A stretch of 64,000 nucleotides of DNA from Verrucomicrobiota bacterium. GTDB lineage: Bacteria > Verrucomicrobiota > Verrucomicrobiia > Opitutales > Opitutaceae. The notes beneath the pieces were generated by a model. It worked only from the letters and a program-made list of their open reading frames with translations, was not told the origin of the DNA and ran no database searches. The DNA lies in assembly GCA_016721945.1 (NCBI GenBank), contig JADKHC010000042.1, forward strand, positions 1 through 64,000, in the 5' to 3' direction. Positions 55,893-63,947 of this stretch are shown piece after piece (the stretch's first letter is position 1; each line of letters starts with the position of its first letter). Both the position numbers and the translations under genes were made by a program.

Positions 55893-55908
55893 ACTCTAAC
55901 GTGAGAGC
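55893..55908. promoter_or_regulatory. Palindromic operator 4, upstream of the TonB-dependent receptor
   Basis: ACTCTAACGTGAGAGC is a close match to operators 1-2 in its left half-site and centre. Two spaced sites could permit DNA looping by tetrameric LacI proteins. Confidence 0.55.
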
Positions 55909-55955
55909 AAATATACAACATGCCACCCTACCGTCTACCGACGTTCGGGAGAAAT

Positions 55956-56109
55956 CTAAGCCGGAACGATGAAGTAGAGGTGGAGCGCATTGACCCCAAA
56001 TGCGCTGGTTTGGGAGCGACGTTACCAAGCGCGTTGAGGTCAACACGCTCCGCCTCAATCTCTGCTCATTCGGAGGTGAACTTTCGCCAGCTGCATCGGT
56101 CCGGCTTAG
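55956..56109. repeat. MITE-like palindromic element, copy D
   Basis: Starts CTAAGCCGGAACGATG and ends GCTGCATCGGTCCGGCTTAG. The interior has GGTGGAGCGCATTGACCCC and TGCGCTGGTTTGGGAGCGAC, the family core. It lies between the receptor regulatory region and tRNA-Glu. The 55563-56199 gap otherwise contains only the two operators. Confidence 0.65.
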
Positions 56110-56199
56110 CGAGGCAGTACTGCGAAATGTATTTTCGGACAGTGATAACGACGTATTGACAGCCCGCAAAAACATTGAACGCTCTGCTGCCCTTCAGCC

Positions 56200-56274
56200 G
56201 CCCCCATCGTCTATCGGTTAGGACAGGAGATTCTCATTCTTCAAAGCGGGGTTCGATTCCCCGTGGGGGCACCA
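56200..56274 (+). tRNA. tRNA-Glu (anticodon CTC)
   Basis: 75 nt including an encoded CCA. Acceptor stem GCCCCCA pairs with TGGGGGC. The D-arm is GTC/GAC and the anticodon stem GGAGA/TCTTC (one G-U pair) encloses TTCTCAT with anticodon CTC. The T-arm CGGGG-TTCGATT-CCCCG is canonical. A terminator follows directly. Confidence 0.92.
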
Positions 56275-56278
56275 ATTT

Positions 56279-56311
56279 CCCCGTCTTCCTCTAGGAGGAG
56301 ACGGGGTTTTT
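56279..56311 (+). terminator. Terminator after tRNA-Glu
   Basis: Stem CCCCGTCTTCCTC / GAGGAGACGGGG (one mismatch) with a short loop, followed by TTTTT, starting 5 bases after the tRNA end. Confidence 0.8.
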
Positions 56312-56507
56312 CGTGTCTTATTGGTACTTGTTTGCGTACTTTTGTGTGCTGATTTTCCTCAAGAAGGCGGTTAGTTTTTCATACGACAACAATCAAGGCA
56401 CCACGACAGTACTCGTCTAAAGCCACTTCCCTCTGCGGATCAAACCGCCCAAAAAGCAGAAGAATCTTCCGGGTAAGAACGATTCTCCCCGGTGCAAAGA
56501 CAGCAAA

Positions 56508-56541
56508 AAGCCCTTTGCAACACTCAGGTTACAAAGGGCTT
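56508..56541 (-). terminator. Terminator after tRNA-Arg
   Basis: Perfect 10-bp stem (AAGCCCTTTG / CAAAGGGCTT) with a 14-base loop; the minus-strand read continues into TTT. It lies just beyond the 3' end of tRNA-Arg. Confidence 0.75.
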
Positions 56542-56548
56542 CTAAAAC

Positions 56549-56625
56549 TGGCGCAGCCGTAGGGAGTCGAACCCCAAACCTTCTGATCCGTAGTCAGATG
56601 CTCTATCCAATTGAGCTACGGCTGC
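56549..56625 (-). tRNA. tRNA-Arg (anticodon ACG)
   Basis: 77 nt including encoded CCA. Acceptor GCAGCCG pairs with CGGCTGC. The anticodon loop CTACGGA sits between TCTGA and TCAGA, giving anticodon ACG (read as ICG after deamination). T-loop GGTTCGACTCC is canonical. It is transcribed toward tRNA-Glu. Confidence 0.93.
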
Positions 56626-56701
56626 GTAAGAGAGGGCGAGAAAAAGCAGTGATTCCGCGCAGAGTGCAAGCGATTATTTTGAGAACGTTTTTCGCCGTGC
56701 G

Positions 56702-57610
56702 TTACACGCCGTACCCTTCGGTCACCGTTCGGCTCAAACCGACGAAGGTTTCCTCGGCCAGCGGCAGGCGTCGACCATGCAGATAAACCACGCCCCACTT
56801 GCGCTTCAGCTTGCGGCGGCCAAGGGGAAACGCGATCAACGCCCCGCTGCGCAACTCTTCGCGCGCGATCCATGGTGCGAGCACGCCGACCCCGAGACCG
56901 ATTTTGACCAGTTCCTTGATCGCCTCCATCGACCCGAGTTCGATGTAGTTGCTCAACAGAATCTTTTCCTCGCGAAAATATTCGCTCACCAAACGAAACG
57001 TGTAGCTGGTTTTATTATACATGATCAGCGTCTCCTCAGAAATCGTACTGCGCGACACGCCGCCCGCCTGCGCCCAAGGATGCAGCGGAGCCACGAGGAA
57101 ACGCAGCTCGTCCTCAAAGAGCGGCACGAAATCAAATTCCGCGTCACCCTCCGGCATCGGCATGATCGCGAGATCAATCTGTCCAGCTCGCAACAACTCC
57201 AACTGCCGACCGTGATCGCCTGGTTCGATTTTGATCACGCACTTGGGGAAGCTCTGTTTGAATTCACGCAGCACAGTCGGGAGCATGTACTGACACGCGG
57301 TCGTGCTCGCGCCCACGCGGAGACGGCCGTGACCCCAATTAGTCAACGTATCCAAACCAGAACGCGCGGTTTCCATTTCGCGCAGAATTTTTTCGGTGTG
57401 TCGCAAAAACTGTTCGCCCGCCTGAGTGAGCAGCGCGCGTTTGCCGATGCGATCAAGCAACCGGCAGCCCACCTCCGTTTCGAGCGCCTTCATGGCGTGA
57501 CTAACCGCTGACTGTGTCAGGAACAGGTCTTTGGCGGCCAAAGTAAAACTGCCGCGGCGTGCGACGGCTTCAAAGGCGAGCAACTGGCGGCTGTCGAGGG
57601 TGGTTCTCAT
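56702..57610 (-). CDS. LysR-family regulator of the adjacent nitrate-type ABC operon
   Basis: 302 residues from ATG 57610 (MRTTLDSRQLLAFEAVARRG); a longer open frame to 57706 would run into the promoter region. The winged helix-turn-helix is at the N-terminus ('FTLAAKDLFLTQSAVSHAMK'). The effector domain follows ('LRVGASTTACQYMLPTVLRE', 'IDLAIMPMPEGDAEFDFVPL'). It is similar in layout to LysR activators of nitrogen or inorganic-carbon uptake (NtcB/CmpR type). It is divergent from the nrt-like operon with only 102 bases between starts, a typical arrangement for a local regulator. The inducer is inferred to be nitrate, nitrite or a metabolite of them. Confidence 0.9.
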   Translation of the reverse strand: MRTTLDSRQLLAFEAVARRGSFTLAAKDLFLTQSAVSHAMKALETEVGCRLLDRIGKRALLTQAGEQFLRHTEKILREMETARSGLDTLTNWGHGRLRVGASTTACQYMLPTVLREFKQSFPKCVIKIEPGDHGRQLELLRAGQIDLAIMPMPEGDAEFDFVPLFEDELRFLVAPLHPWAQAGGVSRSTISEETLIMYNKTSYTFRLVSEYFREEKILLSNYIELGSMEAIKELVKIGLGVGVLAPWIAREELRSGALIAFPLGRRKLKRKWGVVYLHGRRLPLAEETFVGLSRTVTEGYGV

Positions 57611-57622
57611 GGATGAGCGTGA

Positions 57623-57639
57623 TTCATTATTCTGATGAA
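57623..57639. promoter_or_regulatory. Candidate LysR binding site in the divergent promoter
   Basis: TTCAT-N7-ATGAA, a perfect inverted repeat containing the T-N11-A pattern typical of LysR sites, placed between the divergent LysR and nrt-like genes. Confidence 0.45.
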
Positions 57640-57712
57640 ATGTTTGAACAGCAGTAATCGCGCCAGCTGGCATGACTGGCACGGCGACGGCTAAAGGGTT
57701 TCGCACAAAACC

Positions 57713-58786
57713 ATGACGCCGTCTCTAGCAAAAATTCACGCCAGCCAGTCCTTACCCCCCTTGCGCGTCGGTTTTCTTGCGTTGACTGACGCCGCCCCTT
57801 TCGCGGTCGCCGAGGAGCGCGGCCTCTTCGCCAAGCATGGCGCACGCGTGCAGCTCAGCCGCGAAGTCGGCTGGGCCACCATCCGCGAGAAAATCGTTTA
57901 CGGCGAACTCGACGCCGCGCAGGCGCCAGCGCCGATGCTATGGTCCACCACGCTCGGGATCGACTCCGTCGCCTGCCCTGTCACCACCGGCCTCGTCCTC
58001 AATCTCCATGGCAACGCCCTTACACTTTCCGAACAGCTCTGGACCGAGGGTGTGCGCGACACCCGGACCTTGCGCGACATCGCCCGACGCCGGAGTGGCG
58101 AGCGCAAGCTGACTTTCGGCGTTGTATTCAACTTTTCCTCACATCACCTCCTGTTGCGTGCCTGGCTGCGCGACGGCGGCATCGATCCCGATCGCGATGT
58201 GCGGATTGTAGTCGTACCGCCCGCTCAGATGTTCCGCAACCTCGCGGCAGGTACAATCGACGGTTACTGCGCAGGCGAACCCTGGAACACCCTCGCCGTA
58301 CGCGAAAAAATCGGCTGGTGCCCCATCTGGAGTGCAGCCCAGCAGCCCGGACATATGGAAAAAGTTCTCATGGTCACCGAGCACTTTGCCGCAGCTCGTC
58401 CGGCCGAACACGCCGCCCTCATCGCCGCCCTCGTCGAAGCCTGCGCCTGGTGCGACGAACCTGCTAACCGCGAGCCACTGGCCCGACTCCTCGCCTGCGC
58501 TGGTTACATCAATCAGTCAGCCCATATCATCTCGCCAGCACTAACTGGCAACTTCGATTGCGGTCACGACCGGATCGAGCGCACACCCGATTTCCATGTT
58601 TTTCACGCCGACCAGGCCAACCTACCTTCAATCACCAAGGCCAACGCTCTCCAGAAAGAGCTAATCTCCGCTGGTTTCCTGCCCGCGGGTGCGGTGACCG
58701 ATCTGCTGCCACACCGCCTCTTTCGCGAAGATATCTTTAACCACGCAATACGAACCAACGCACCGCATGAACTCGTCTCCTCTTAA
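57713..58786 (+). CDS. NrtA/CmpA-family protein without signal peptide (possible sensor, NasS-like)
   Basis: 357 residues. It belongs to the nitrate/bicarbonate-binding NrtA/CmpA fold: 'LRVGFLALTDAAPFAVAEER', 'IVVVPPAQMFRNLAAGTIDG' and 'YCAGEPWNTLAVREKIGW' are family landmarks. There is no signal peptide or Tat motif, so it should stay in the cytoplasm. Cytoplasmic NrtA relatives include NasS, the nitrate sensor that holds the antiterminator NasT. No NasT gene is visible in the window, so sensor function is a proposal. It is the first gene of the operon, and its 3' end overlaps the next gene by 20 bases. Confidence 0.85.
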   Translation: MTPSLAKIHASQSLPPLRVGFLALTDAAPFAVAEERGLFAKHGARVQLSREVGWATIREKIVYGELDAAQAPAPMLWSTTLGIDSVACPVTTGLVLNLHGNALTLSEQLWTEGVRDTRTLRDIARRRSGERKLTFGVVFNFSSHHLLLRAWLRDGGIDPDRDVRIVVVPPAQMFRNLAAGTIDGYCAGEPWNTLAVREKIGWCPIWSAAQQPGHMEKVLMVTEHFAAARPAEHAALIAALVEACAWCDEPANREPLARLLACAGYINQSAHIISPALTGNFDCGHDRIERTPDFHVFHADQANLPSITKANALQKELISAGFLPAGAVTDLLPHRLFREDIFNHAIRTNAPHELVSS

Positions 58787-60062
58787 AACCACCGAAGCTG
58801 CACCTACTCTCAACCGCCGCTCTTTCCTGACGAAAGGCGTGGCCGGGCTCGGCGCTGCCGCCCTTTGGTCCGCGCTCGGCAGCAAGTCGTGGGCTTCCAC
58901 CGCCACAGCCGCCTCCGAAGCACCCGAGACCTCCGATATCAACTTCGGTATGATAGCGCTGACCGATTGTTCACCCATCGTCATCGCCCACGAAAAAGGT
59001 TTTTTCAAAAAATACGGCATCAACGCAAAAATAACCAAGGGTGCCAACTGGGCCGCCATTCGTGACAACCTGTCAACTGGTTCGATCCAGGCCACTCACA
59101 TGCTGCTCGGCATGCCGCTCGCCTCGACCATGGGCCTCGCTGGTTCGCCGAAAAAACCCATGGTCATTCCGTGGCTGCTCAATCGCAACGGCCAGGCCAT
59201 CACACTCAAAACCGAGTTAAAGGGCAAGGTTGGTGCCGATCCCAAAGCGCTCAAACCCTTCGTAGATGCCGCCAAGAAACTTGGCGAACCACTCTCCTTC
59301 GCCATGACGTTTCCGCCCGGTACGCACGCACTTTGGATGCGTTACTACCTCGGAGCTGGCGGTATCAACCCTGACAAAGATATTTCGCTCATCACGGTTC
59401 CACCGCCGCAGATGGTCGCCAACATGAAGATCGGCAAGATGGACGGTTTCTGTGTGGGCGAACCCTGGAACGCACGGGCAATTAGCGATGGCATCGGGTT
59501 CACCTCCGTTACGACTCAGGACATGTGGAAAGATCACCCGGAGAAAGTTTGCGCCTTCACTGAAGAGTTCGCCGAAAAAAATCCGAAAACCGTCAAAGCT
59601 ATCCTCAAGGCGCTGCACGAGGCCAGCGTCTGGCTCGACGACATGGCTAACCGTCCCGAACAGTGCGCCATCGTCTCCAAAGCCACCTACATCAACTGCG
59701 ATCCCAAAACCATTCTCGGCCGCTTGCAGGGCAATCTCGACTATGGCGACGGACGCAAGGCACAGGACGAATTCTACATGCACTTCAGTAAGCGCAACTG
59801 CAACTATCCGCAGCCCAAATACGCCAAGTGGTTCCTCTCGCAGTACCGCCGCTGGGGCCTCGTCACCGGCACGCCTGACTATGAGGGCATCGCAAAACGA
59901 GTCATGCGCAACGATATCTACGAAGAAGCGATGAAGGAAATCGGCGTCACCCATGGCGGCCTCAATAACGACTCCGAGACGCTCTTCGATGGCGTGACCT
60001 TCAATCCTGCCGAACCAGAAGCCTACGCCAAGAGTTTTGCCGTCAATAGCCTGAAGGGCTGA
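58767..60062 (+). CDS. nrtA: Nitrate/nitrite-type ABC transporter substrate-binding protein, Tat-exported
   Basis: 431 residues. The N-terminus has a twin-arginine motif (LNRRSFLTKGVAG) with a hydrophobic stretch ending near SWA-STA, so the protein is exported folded to the periplasm. The mature part carries 'NFGMIALTDCSPIVIAHEKG', 'NWAAIRDNLSTGSIQATHML', 'LPWLLNRNGQAITL'-like 'IPWLLNRNGQAITL', 'TVPPPQMVANMKIGKMDGFC' and 'VGEPWNARAISDGIGF'. These are the ligand-pocket regions of NrtA/CmpA. The length fits cyanobacterial NrtA. It delivers nitrate, nitrite or possibly cyanate/bicarbonate to the NrtB-type permease encoded 8 bases downstream. The exact anion cannot be decided from the sequence; nitrate reductase genes are not in the window. 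Confidence 0.9.
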   Translation: MNSSPLKTTEAAPTLNRRSFLTKGVAGLGAAALWSALGSKSWASTATAASEAPETSDINFGMIALTDCSPIVIAHEKGFFKKYGINAKITKGANWAAIRDNLSTGSIQATHMLLGMPLASTMGLAGSPKKPMVIPWLLNRNGQAITLKTELKGKVGADPKALKPFVDAAKKLGEPLSFAMTFPPGTHALWMRYYLGAGGINPDKDISLITVPPPQMVANMKIGKMDGFCVGEPWNARAISDGIGFTSVTTQDMWKDHPEKVCAFTEEFAEKNPKTVKAILKALHEASVWLDDMANRPEQCAIVSKATYINCDPKTILGRLQGNLDYGDGRKAQDEFYMHFSKRNCNYPQPKYAKWFLSQYRRWGLVTGTPDYEGIAKRVMRNDIYEEAMKEIGVTHGGLNNDSETLFDGVTFNPAEPEAYAKSFAVNSLKG

Positions 60063-60070
60063 GCCCAGAT

Positions 60071-60913
60071 ATGAACACCAAAAAACTAGACTGGCTCATA
60101 TTGCCAATTTTAGGCCTGGCGATTGTCCTAGGTAGCTGGCACGCACTGGCCGGCAAAAAAGTTGTCACCAAGGACGCCCAGGGCGAAATCGTGAGCGAGG
60201 TGCGGCAGGGCGCCATTCCCGCCCTGCCCAATATCGTCGAGACGTGGGATTCTTGTAAGCTCTACATCATGGAGCCATTCGCGAAACGCGGCGAGATGGA
60301 CCAGGGCATCCTGCGTTTCACGATGTACTCACTCGGCCTAGTCGCGGTCGGCTACGTCATCGCCCTCGTCGTGGGCGTACCCATTGGTTTCTTCCTCGGG
60401 CTCTCACCGACCTTCGCGAAGATGTTCGACCCGCTCATCCAGATTTTGCGACCCGTTTCACCTCTGGCATGGCTGCCACTAGGGCTCGTCATGTTTCTCG
60501 AAGCGGGCAAGGAGGCCGGTACGCTCGCCGCGCTCTTCACCATCGCCATCTGCTCGATGTGGCCGACAGTCCTCAACACCGCCGTGGGCGTGCGAGCCGT
60601 TCCACAGGATTACCTCAACGTCGGCCGCGTGCTGAAACTCTCGCGCACCAAAACGCTCTTCAAGATCCTGATCCCCGCCACGCTGCCCTACATGTTCACC
60701 GGATTCCGTCTGAGTCTTGGTATTGCCTGGTTGGTTATAGTTGCAGCCGAAATGCTCACCGGGCGCCCGGGTGTCGGCGGCTTTCTCTGGCAGGAGTATA
60801 ATGCGCTGATCTACGAACACATCATTCTTTCGATCATCATCATCGGCCTCGTCGGGTTCGTCCTCGACCGCCTGATGAGCGTGGTGGAGCGACGCTTCAA
60901 GTCCGCCCTCTAG
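60071..60913 (+). CDS. nrtB: NrtB-type ABC transporter permease
   Basis: 280 residues with about six membrane segments. The 'EAA' coupling loop is seen as 'VGVRAVPQDYLNVGRVLKLS', and 'LPYMFTGFRLSLGIAWLVIV' plus 'AEMLTGRPGVGGFLWQEYNA' are typical of the nitrate/taurine permease family. 'LIQILRPVSPLAWLPLGLVM' is another family landmark. It forms the channel for the anion delivered by NrtA. It is the only permease in the operon, so it presumably works as a homodimer with the two different ATPases. Confidence 0.92.
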   Translation: MNTKKLDWLILPILGLAIVLGSWHALAGKKVVTKDAQGEIVSEVRQGAIPALPNIVETWDSCKLYIMEPFAKRGEMDQGILRFTMYSLGLVAVGYVIALVVGVPIGFFLGLSPTFAKMFDPLIQILRPVSPLAWLPLGLVMFLEAGKEAGTLAALFTIAICSMWPTVLNTAVGVRAVPQDYLNVGRVLKLSRTKTLFKILIPATLPYMFTGFRLSLGIAWLVIVAAEMLTGRPGVGGFLWQEYNALIYEHIILSIIIIGLVGFVLDRLMSVVERRFKSAL

Positions 60914-60955
60914 CACAACCTGCTCCCTGCACCAAAAATCATCGCATCTCCTCGA

Positions 60956-62116
60956 TTGAATACGTCTTCCAAAAACGCTTCTACCGCTGAACTCGCCTTC
61001 GGCTTCATGGCCCTCACCGATGCCGCGCCGCTTATTGTCGCTCACGAAAAAGGCCTGTTCCGCGAGCAGGGGCTAAACGTCACACTCCGCCGCGCTGCCA
61101 GCTGGACCGGTTTGCGTGACGCCGTGAACAAGGGCGAAACCCACGGGGCACAGATGCTCTTCAGTATGCCGGTCGCCTCCGCGTGCGGTCTGCTTGGAAT
61201 CAACCAGAAACCGCTCATCATCCCGTGGGTTTTGAGCCGCAATGGCCAGGCGATCACGCTGCACAATACTTACAAGGGCAAGGTCGCTGCCGACGCGAAA
61301 AATCTGCGCGATGCCGCCATCGAGGGCCGGGACAGTGGCCGACCGCTCGTATTCGGACACACACTACGCGTCGGCACACATGCTCTCTGGTTGCGCTACT
61401 GGCTGGCCGCTGGCGGCATTCATCCCGGCAATGATGTTGCACTCATCACCGTCCCGCCCGCACAGATGGTTTCAAATATGCGCTCGGCCCGGATGGACGG
61501 TTTTTGCTCAGGCGAGCCATGGAATGCTCGCGCCGTCGCCGAAGAACTCGGCTACACCGCCACCACCTCGCAGGAAATCTGGCCTGATCATCCGGAAAAA
61601 GTTTTCGCTTTCACCGAGGAGTTTGCCCAGCAGCACCCAACCACCGTTGTCGCCTCACTCAAGGCGTTGTATCAGGCCGGCATCTGGCTGGACGATCCCG
61701 CCAACCGCAACGAAGCCGCTGCACTGCTGGCCCGGCCCGAATATCTCGATTGCGATCCCGCCTGGATAACTGCACGCCTCGGCGAACTCACCACCTACGG
61801 AGACGGTCGCACTGCGCCCAATAAGCACCCGATGTCATTCGCCCGGGGCAACGCCAGCCGCCCGCGCGCCAGCCACGCGATTTGGATCTTGACGCAGTTT
61901 CGGCGCTGGGGCTTGCACTACGGCAAACCTGACTACGCTGGCCTCGCCGCCCGCGTCATACGTCCAGATTTCTACGAAACTGCGCTGAAGGAACTCGGCG
62001 TCGCGCCCTCCAGTCCGTTCGACGGACCCGAGACGCTGTTCGACGGCAAGGTCTTCGACCCCACCCGGCCAGAGGTCTACGCAACCAGTTTCAATCTGCA
62101 CAATCTCATTAACTGA
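60956..62116 (+). CDS. Stand-alone, signal-less NrtA-like protein (detached NrtC C-terminal domain?)
   Basis: 386 residues from a TTG start at 60956 (MNTSSKNASTAEL). The NrtA-family landmarks are all present: 'FGFMALTDAAPLIVAHEKGL', 'IPWVLSRNGQAITL', 'TVPPAQMVSNMRSARMDGFC' and 'SGEPWNARAVAEELGYTATT'. It has no signal peptide. In cyanobacterial NrtC an NrtA-like regulatory domain is fused to the ATPase and mediates ammonium inhibition. Here the ATPase encoded 17 bases downstream lacks that domain and this protein is separate. A cytoplasmic regulatory partner is therefore a reasonable inference. A solute-binding protein exported by an unseen route is the alternative. Confidence 0.85.
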   Translation: MNTSSKNASTAELAFGFMALTDAAPLIVAHEKGLFREQGLNVTLRRAASWTGLRDAVNKGETHGAQMLFSMPVASACGLLGINQKPLIIPWVLSRNGQAITLHNTYKGKVAADAKNLRDAAIEGRDSGRPLVFGHTLRVGTHALWLRYWLAAGGIHPGNDVALITVPPAQMVSNMRSARMDGFCSGEPWNARAVAEELGYTATTSQEIWPDHPEKVFAFTEEFAQQHPTTVVASLKALYQAGIWLDDPANRNEAAALLARPEYLDCDPAWITARLGELTTYGDGRTAPNKHPMSFARGNASRPRASHAIWILTQFRRWGLHYGKPDYAGLAARVIRPDFYETALKELGVAPSSPFDGPETLFDGKVFDPTRPEVYATSFNLHNLIN

Positions 62117-62133
62117 TCCGGGATATTCTCCAC

Positions 62134-63045
62134 ATGGCTTTTCTCGAAATCAAAGACGCGTCCAAAACTTACACCACCGGTAAAACCCGCACGGAGGTCC
62201 TGACTGACATCAACCTCGAAATCAACGAGGGCGAGTTTGTCGCCATCGTCGGCTACTCGGGCGCGGGCAAAAGCACGTTGATCAACCTCATCACCGGTCT
62301 GGTCAAAACCGACACCGGCAGCGTGCTCCTCGAGGGCAAACCCGTGACCGGCCCTGGCCCGGATCGCGGCATCATTTTCCAGAACTACTCGCTACTCCCC
62401 TGGCTCAGCGTCTTCGAGAACATTGCCCTCGCCGTCGATCAGATTTTTCCCGACTGGACCGCAGCCAAACGTCGCGAACACATCGAAAGCTACATCGCGA
62501 TGGTTAAGCTCACACCAGCCCGCGACAAACGTCCGCACGAACTTTCCGGTGGCATGCGCCAGCGCGTCAGCGTAGCCCGCACCCTCGCGATGAATCCGCG
62601 AATACTGCTCATGGACGAACCATTCGGTGCACTCGACGCTCTGACCCGCGGTACACTTCAGCAGGAGACTTTGCAGATCTGGGAAGCCGACAAAAAAACG
62701 GTCGTACTCATTACCAACGATCCCGACGAGGCGATCCTCATGGCCGACCGCGTCATTCCACTCACTGCCGGGCCCCGCGCCACTCTCGGGCCAAGCATCC
62801 CGATCACGCTGCCACGCCCTCGTAATCGTGCCGAACTAAACGAAAACTATGACTTCAAACAGATCCGTGCCGAGGTAATCGACTACCTGCTCAAAGCCAC
62901 TGACCGCCGTAAATCTTCGATCACCAAGGCCCTCGTTCTGCCCGATATCGAACCAGAGGACGTAAACAAGCGACGTTTCCTGGGGCCCAAGAGTCGTCCC
63001 GTACGTCGCAGTGAAATCAAACAGGAAACCGTAGAAACAACATGA
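62134..63045 (+). CDS. NrtC-type ABC ATPase lacking the C-terminal NrtA-like domain
   Basis: 303 residues, about half the length of cyanobacterial NrtC. Walker A is GYSGAGKST (40-48), the signature is LSGGMRQR (137-144) and Walker B is ILLMDE (157-162). The switch region reads 'VLITNDPDEAILMADRV', so the H-loop His is replaced by Asn195. The C-terminus is a short basic extension (~260-303). It energises NrtB together with the second ATPase, whose gene overlaps its stop by four bases (ATGA). The Asn suggests one weakened or regulatory nucleotide site in an asymmetric ATPase pair, as known for other heteromeric ABC transporters. Confidence 0.9.
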   Translation: MAFLEIKDASKTYTTGKTRTEVLTDINLEINEGEFVAIVGYSGAGKSTLINLITGLVKTDTGSVLLEGKPVTGPGPDRGIIFQNYSLLPWLSVFENIALAVDQIFPDWTAAKRREHIESYIAMVKLTPARDKRPHELSGGMRQRVSVARTLAMNPRILLMDEPFGALDALTRGTLQQETLQIWEADKKTVVLITNDPDEAILMADRVIPLTAGPRATLGPSIPITLPRPRNRAELNENYDFKQIRAEVIDYLLKATDRRKSSITKALVLPDIEPEDVNKRRFLGPKSRPVRRSEIKQETVETT

Positions 63046-63947
63046 GCGCCTACCTGGAAATTTCCCGCCTCAGCAAATCCTACCCGACGCCCAAAGGTCC
63101 CGCGATCATCGTCAAGGACTTCGATCTCAAGGTCAAAAAGGGCGAATTCGTTTCGATCATCGGCCACTCCGGCTGCGGCAAGAGCACCGTACTCATGATG
63201 GTTGCCGGGCTCAATCCGATCACCGACGGAGGCATCATTCTTGCCGGCAAGGAACTCGACGGACCGGGCCCGGACCGCGGCATGGTTTTTCAGTCCCCGT
63301 CATTACTGCCCTGGCTTACCGCGATCGAAAATGTACTGGTCGGTGTCGATCAGGTTTTCTACACCGCCACTCATGAGGAACGACGCCTCATCGCGGAATA
63401 TTATCTGACCGTGGTCGGCCTCGGCGACTCCATGGACAAGAAACCCGCCGAGCTCTCGCAGGGCATGCGCCAGCGCGTGGGCATCGCCCGGGCCTTTGCG
63501 CTCAAGCCAAAGATGCTGCTCCTTGACGAACCATTCGGCATGCTCGACTCGCTCACCCGCTACGAGCTTCAGCAGGTGTTGGTCGATCTCTGGCGCAAAA
63601 ATCAGATCACCGCGCTCATGGTCACTCACGATGTAGACGAAGCTATTTTCCTCTCTGACCGCATCGTCTGCATGACCAACGGCCCGGCCGCCGAAGTCGG
63701 CGAGATCATCGAAGTGAAATTCCCTCATCCACGCGATCGCAAGGCCATCATGGAGCATCCCGATTATTACAAACTGCGCGAACAGCTCATCTCCTTCCTT
63801 GAGGTGCGCTCGCACCTCCGGCCCTCGGCCCGTGAAACAAATAACCATATTCCTCCGCCAAACGCCGAAAGTCATCCCGCACCGACAAAACAGGGACGGA
63901 CTTCCGCCGAACTGGCCAACCTTCCTAAATCCACGATAGAGGCATAA
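63042..63947 (+). CDS. nrtD: NrtD-type ABC ATPase
   Basis: 301 residues. Walker A is GHSGCGKST (41-49), the signature is LSQGMRQR, Walker B is MLLLDE, and the H-loop 'LMVTHDVDEAIFLSDRI' has the catalytic His196. The later stretch 'VKFPHPRDRKAIMEHPDYYK' is typical of the nitrate/taurine ATPase group. The C-terminal ~40 residues are hydrophilic and Pro-rich. It should be the fully active ATPase partner of the NrtC-type protein. It is the last gene visible; the operon may continue beyond the right edge. Confidence 0.92.
   Translation: MSAYLEISRLSKSYPTPKGPAIIVKDFDLKVKKGEFVSIIGHSGCGKSTVLMMVAGLNPITDGGIILAGKELDGPGPDRGMVFQSPSLLPWLTAIENVLVGVDQVFYTATHEERRLIAEYYLTVVGLGDSMDKKPAELSQGMRQRVGIARAFALKPKMLLLDEPFGMLDSLTRYELQQVLVDLWRKNQITALMVTHDVDEAIFLSDRIVCMTNGPAAEVGEIIEVKFPHPRDRKAIMEHPDYYKLREQLISFLEVRSHLRPSARETNNHIPPPNAESHPAPTKQGRTSAELANLPKSTIEA

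Noticed and set aside
56200..56274. tRNA-Glu as an integration site of a genomic island
   Set aside because: No integrase gene and no second copy of the tRNA 3' end were seen nearby.
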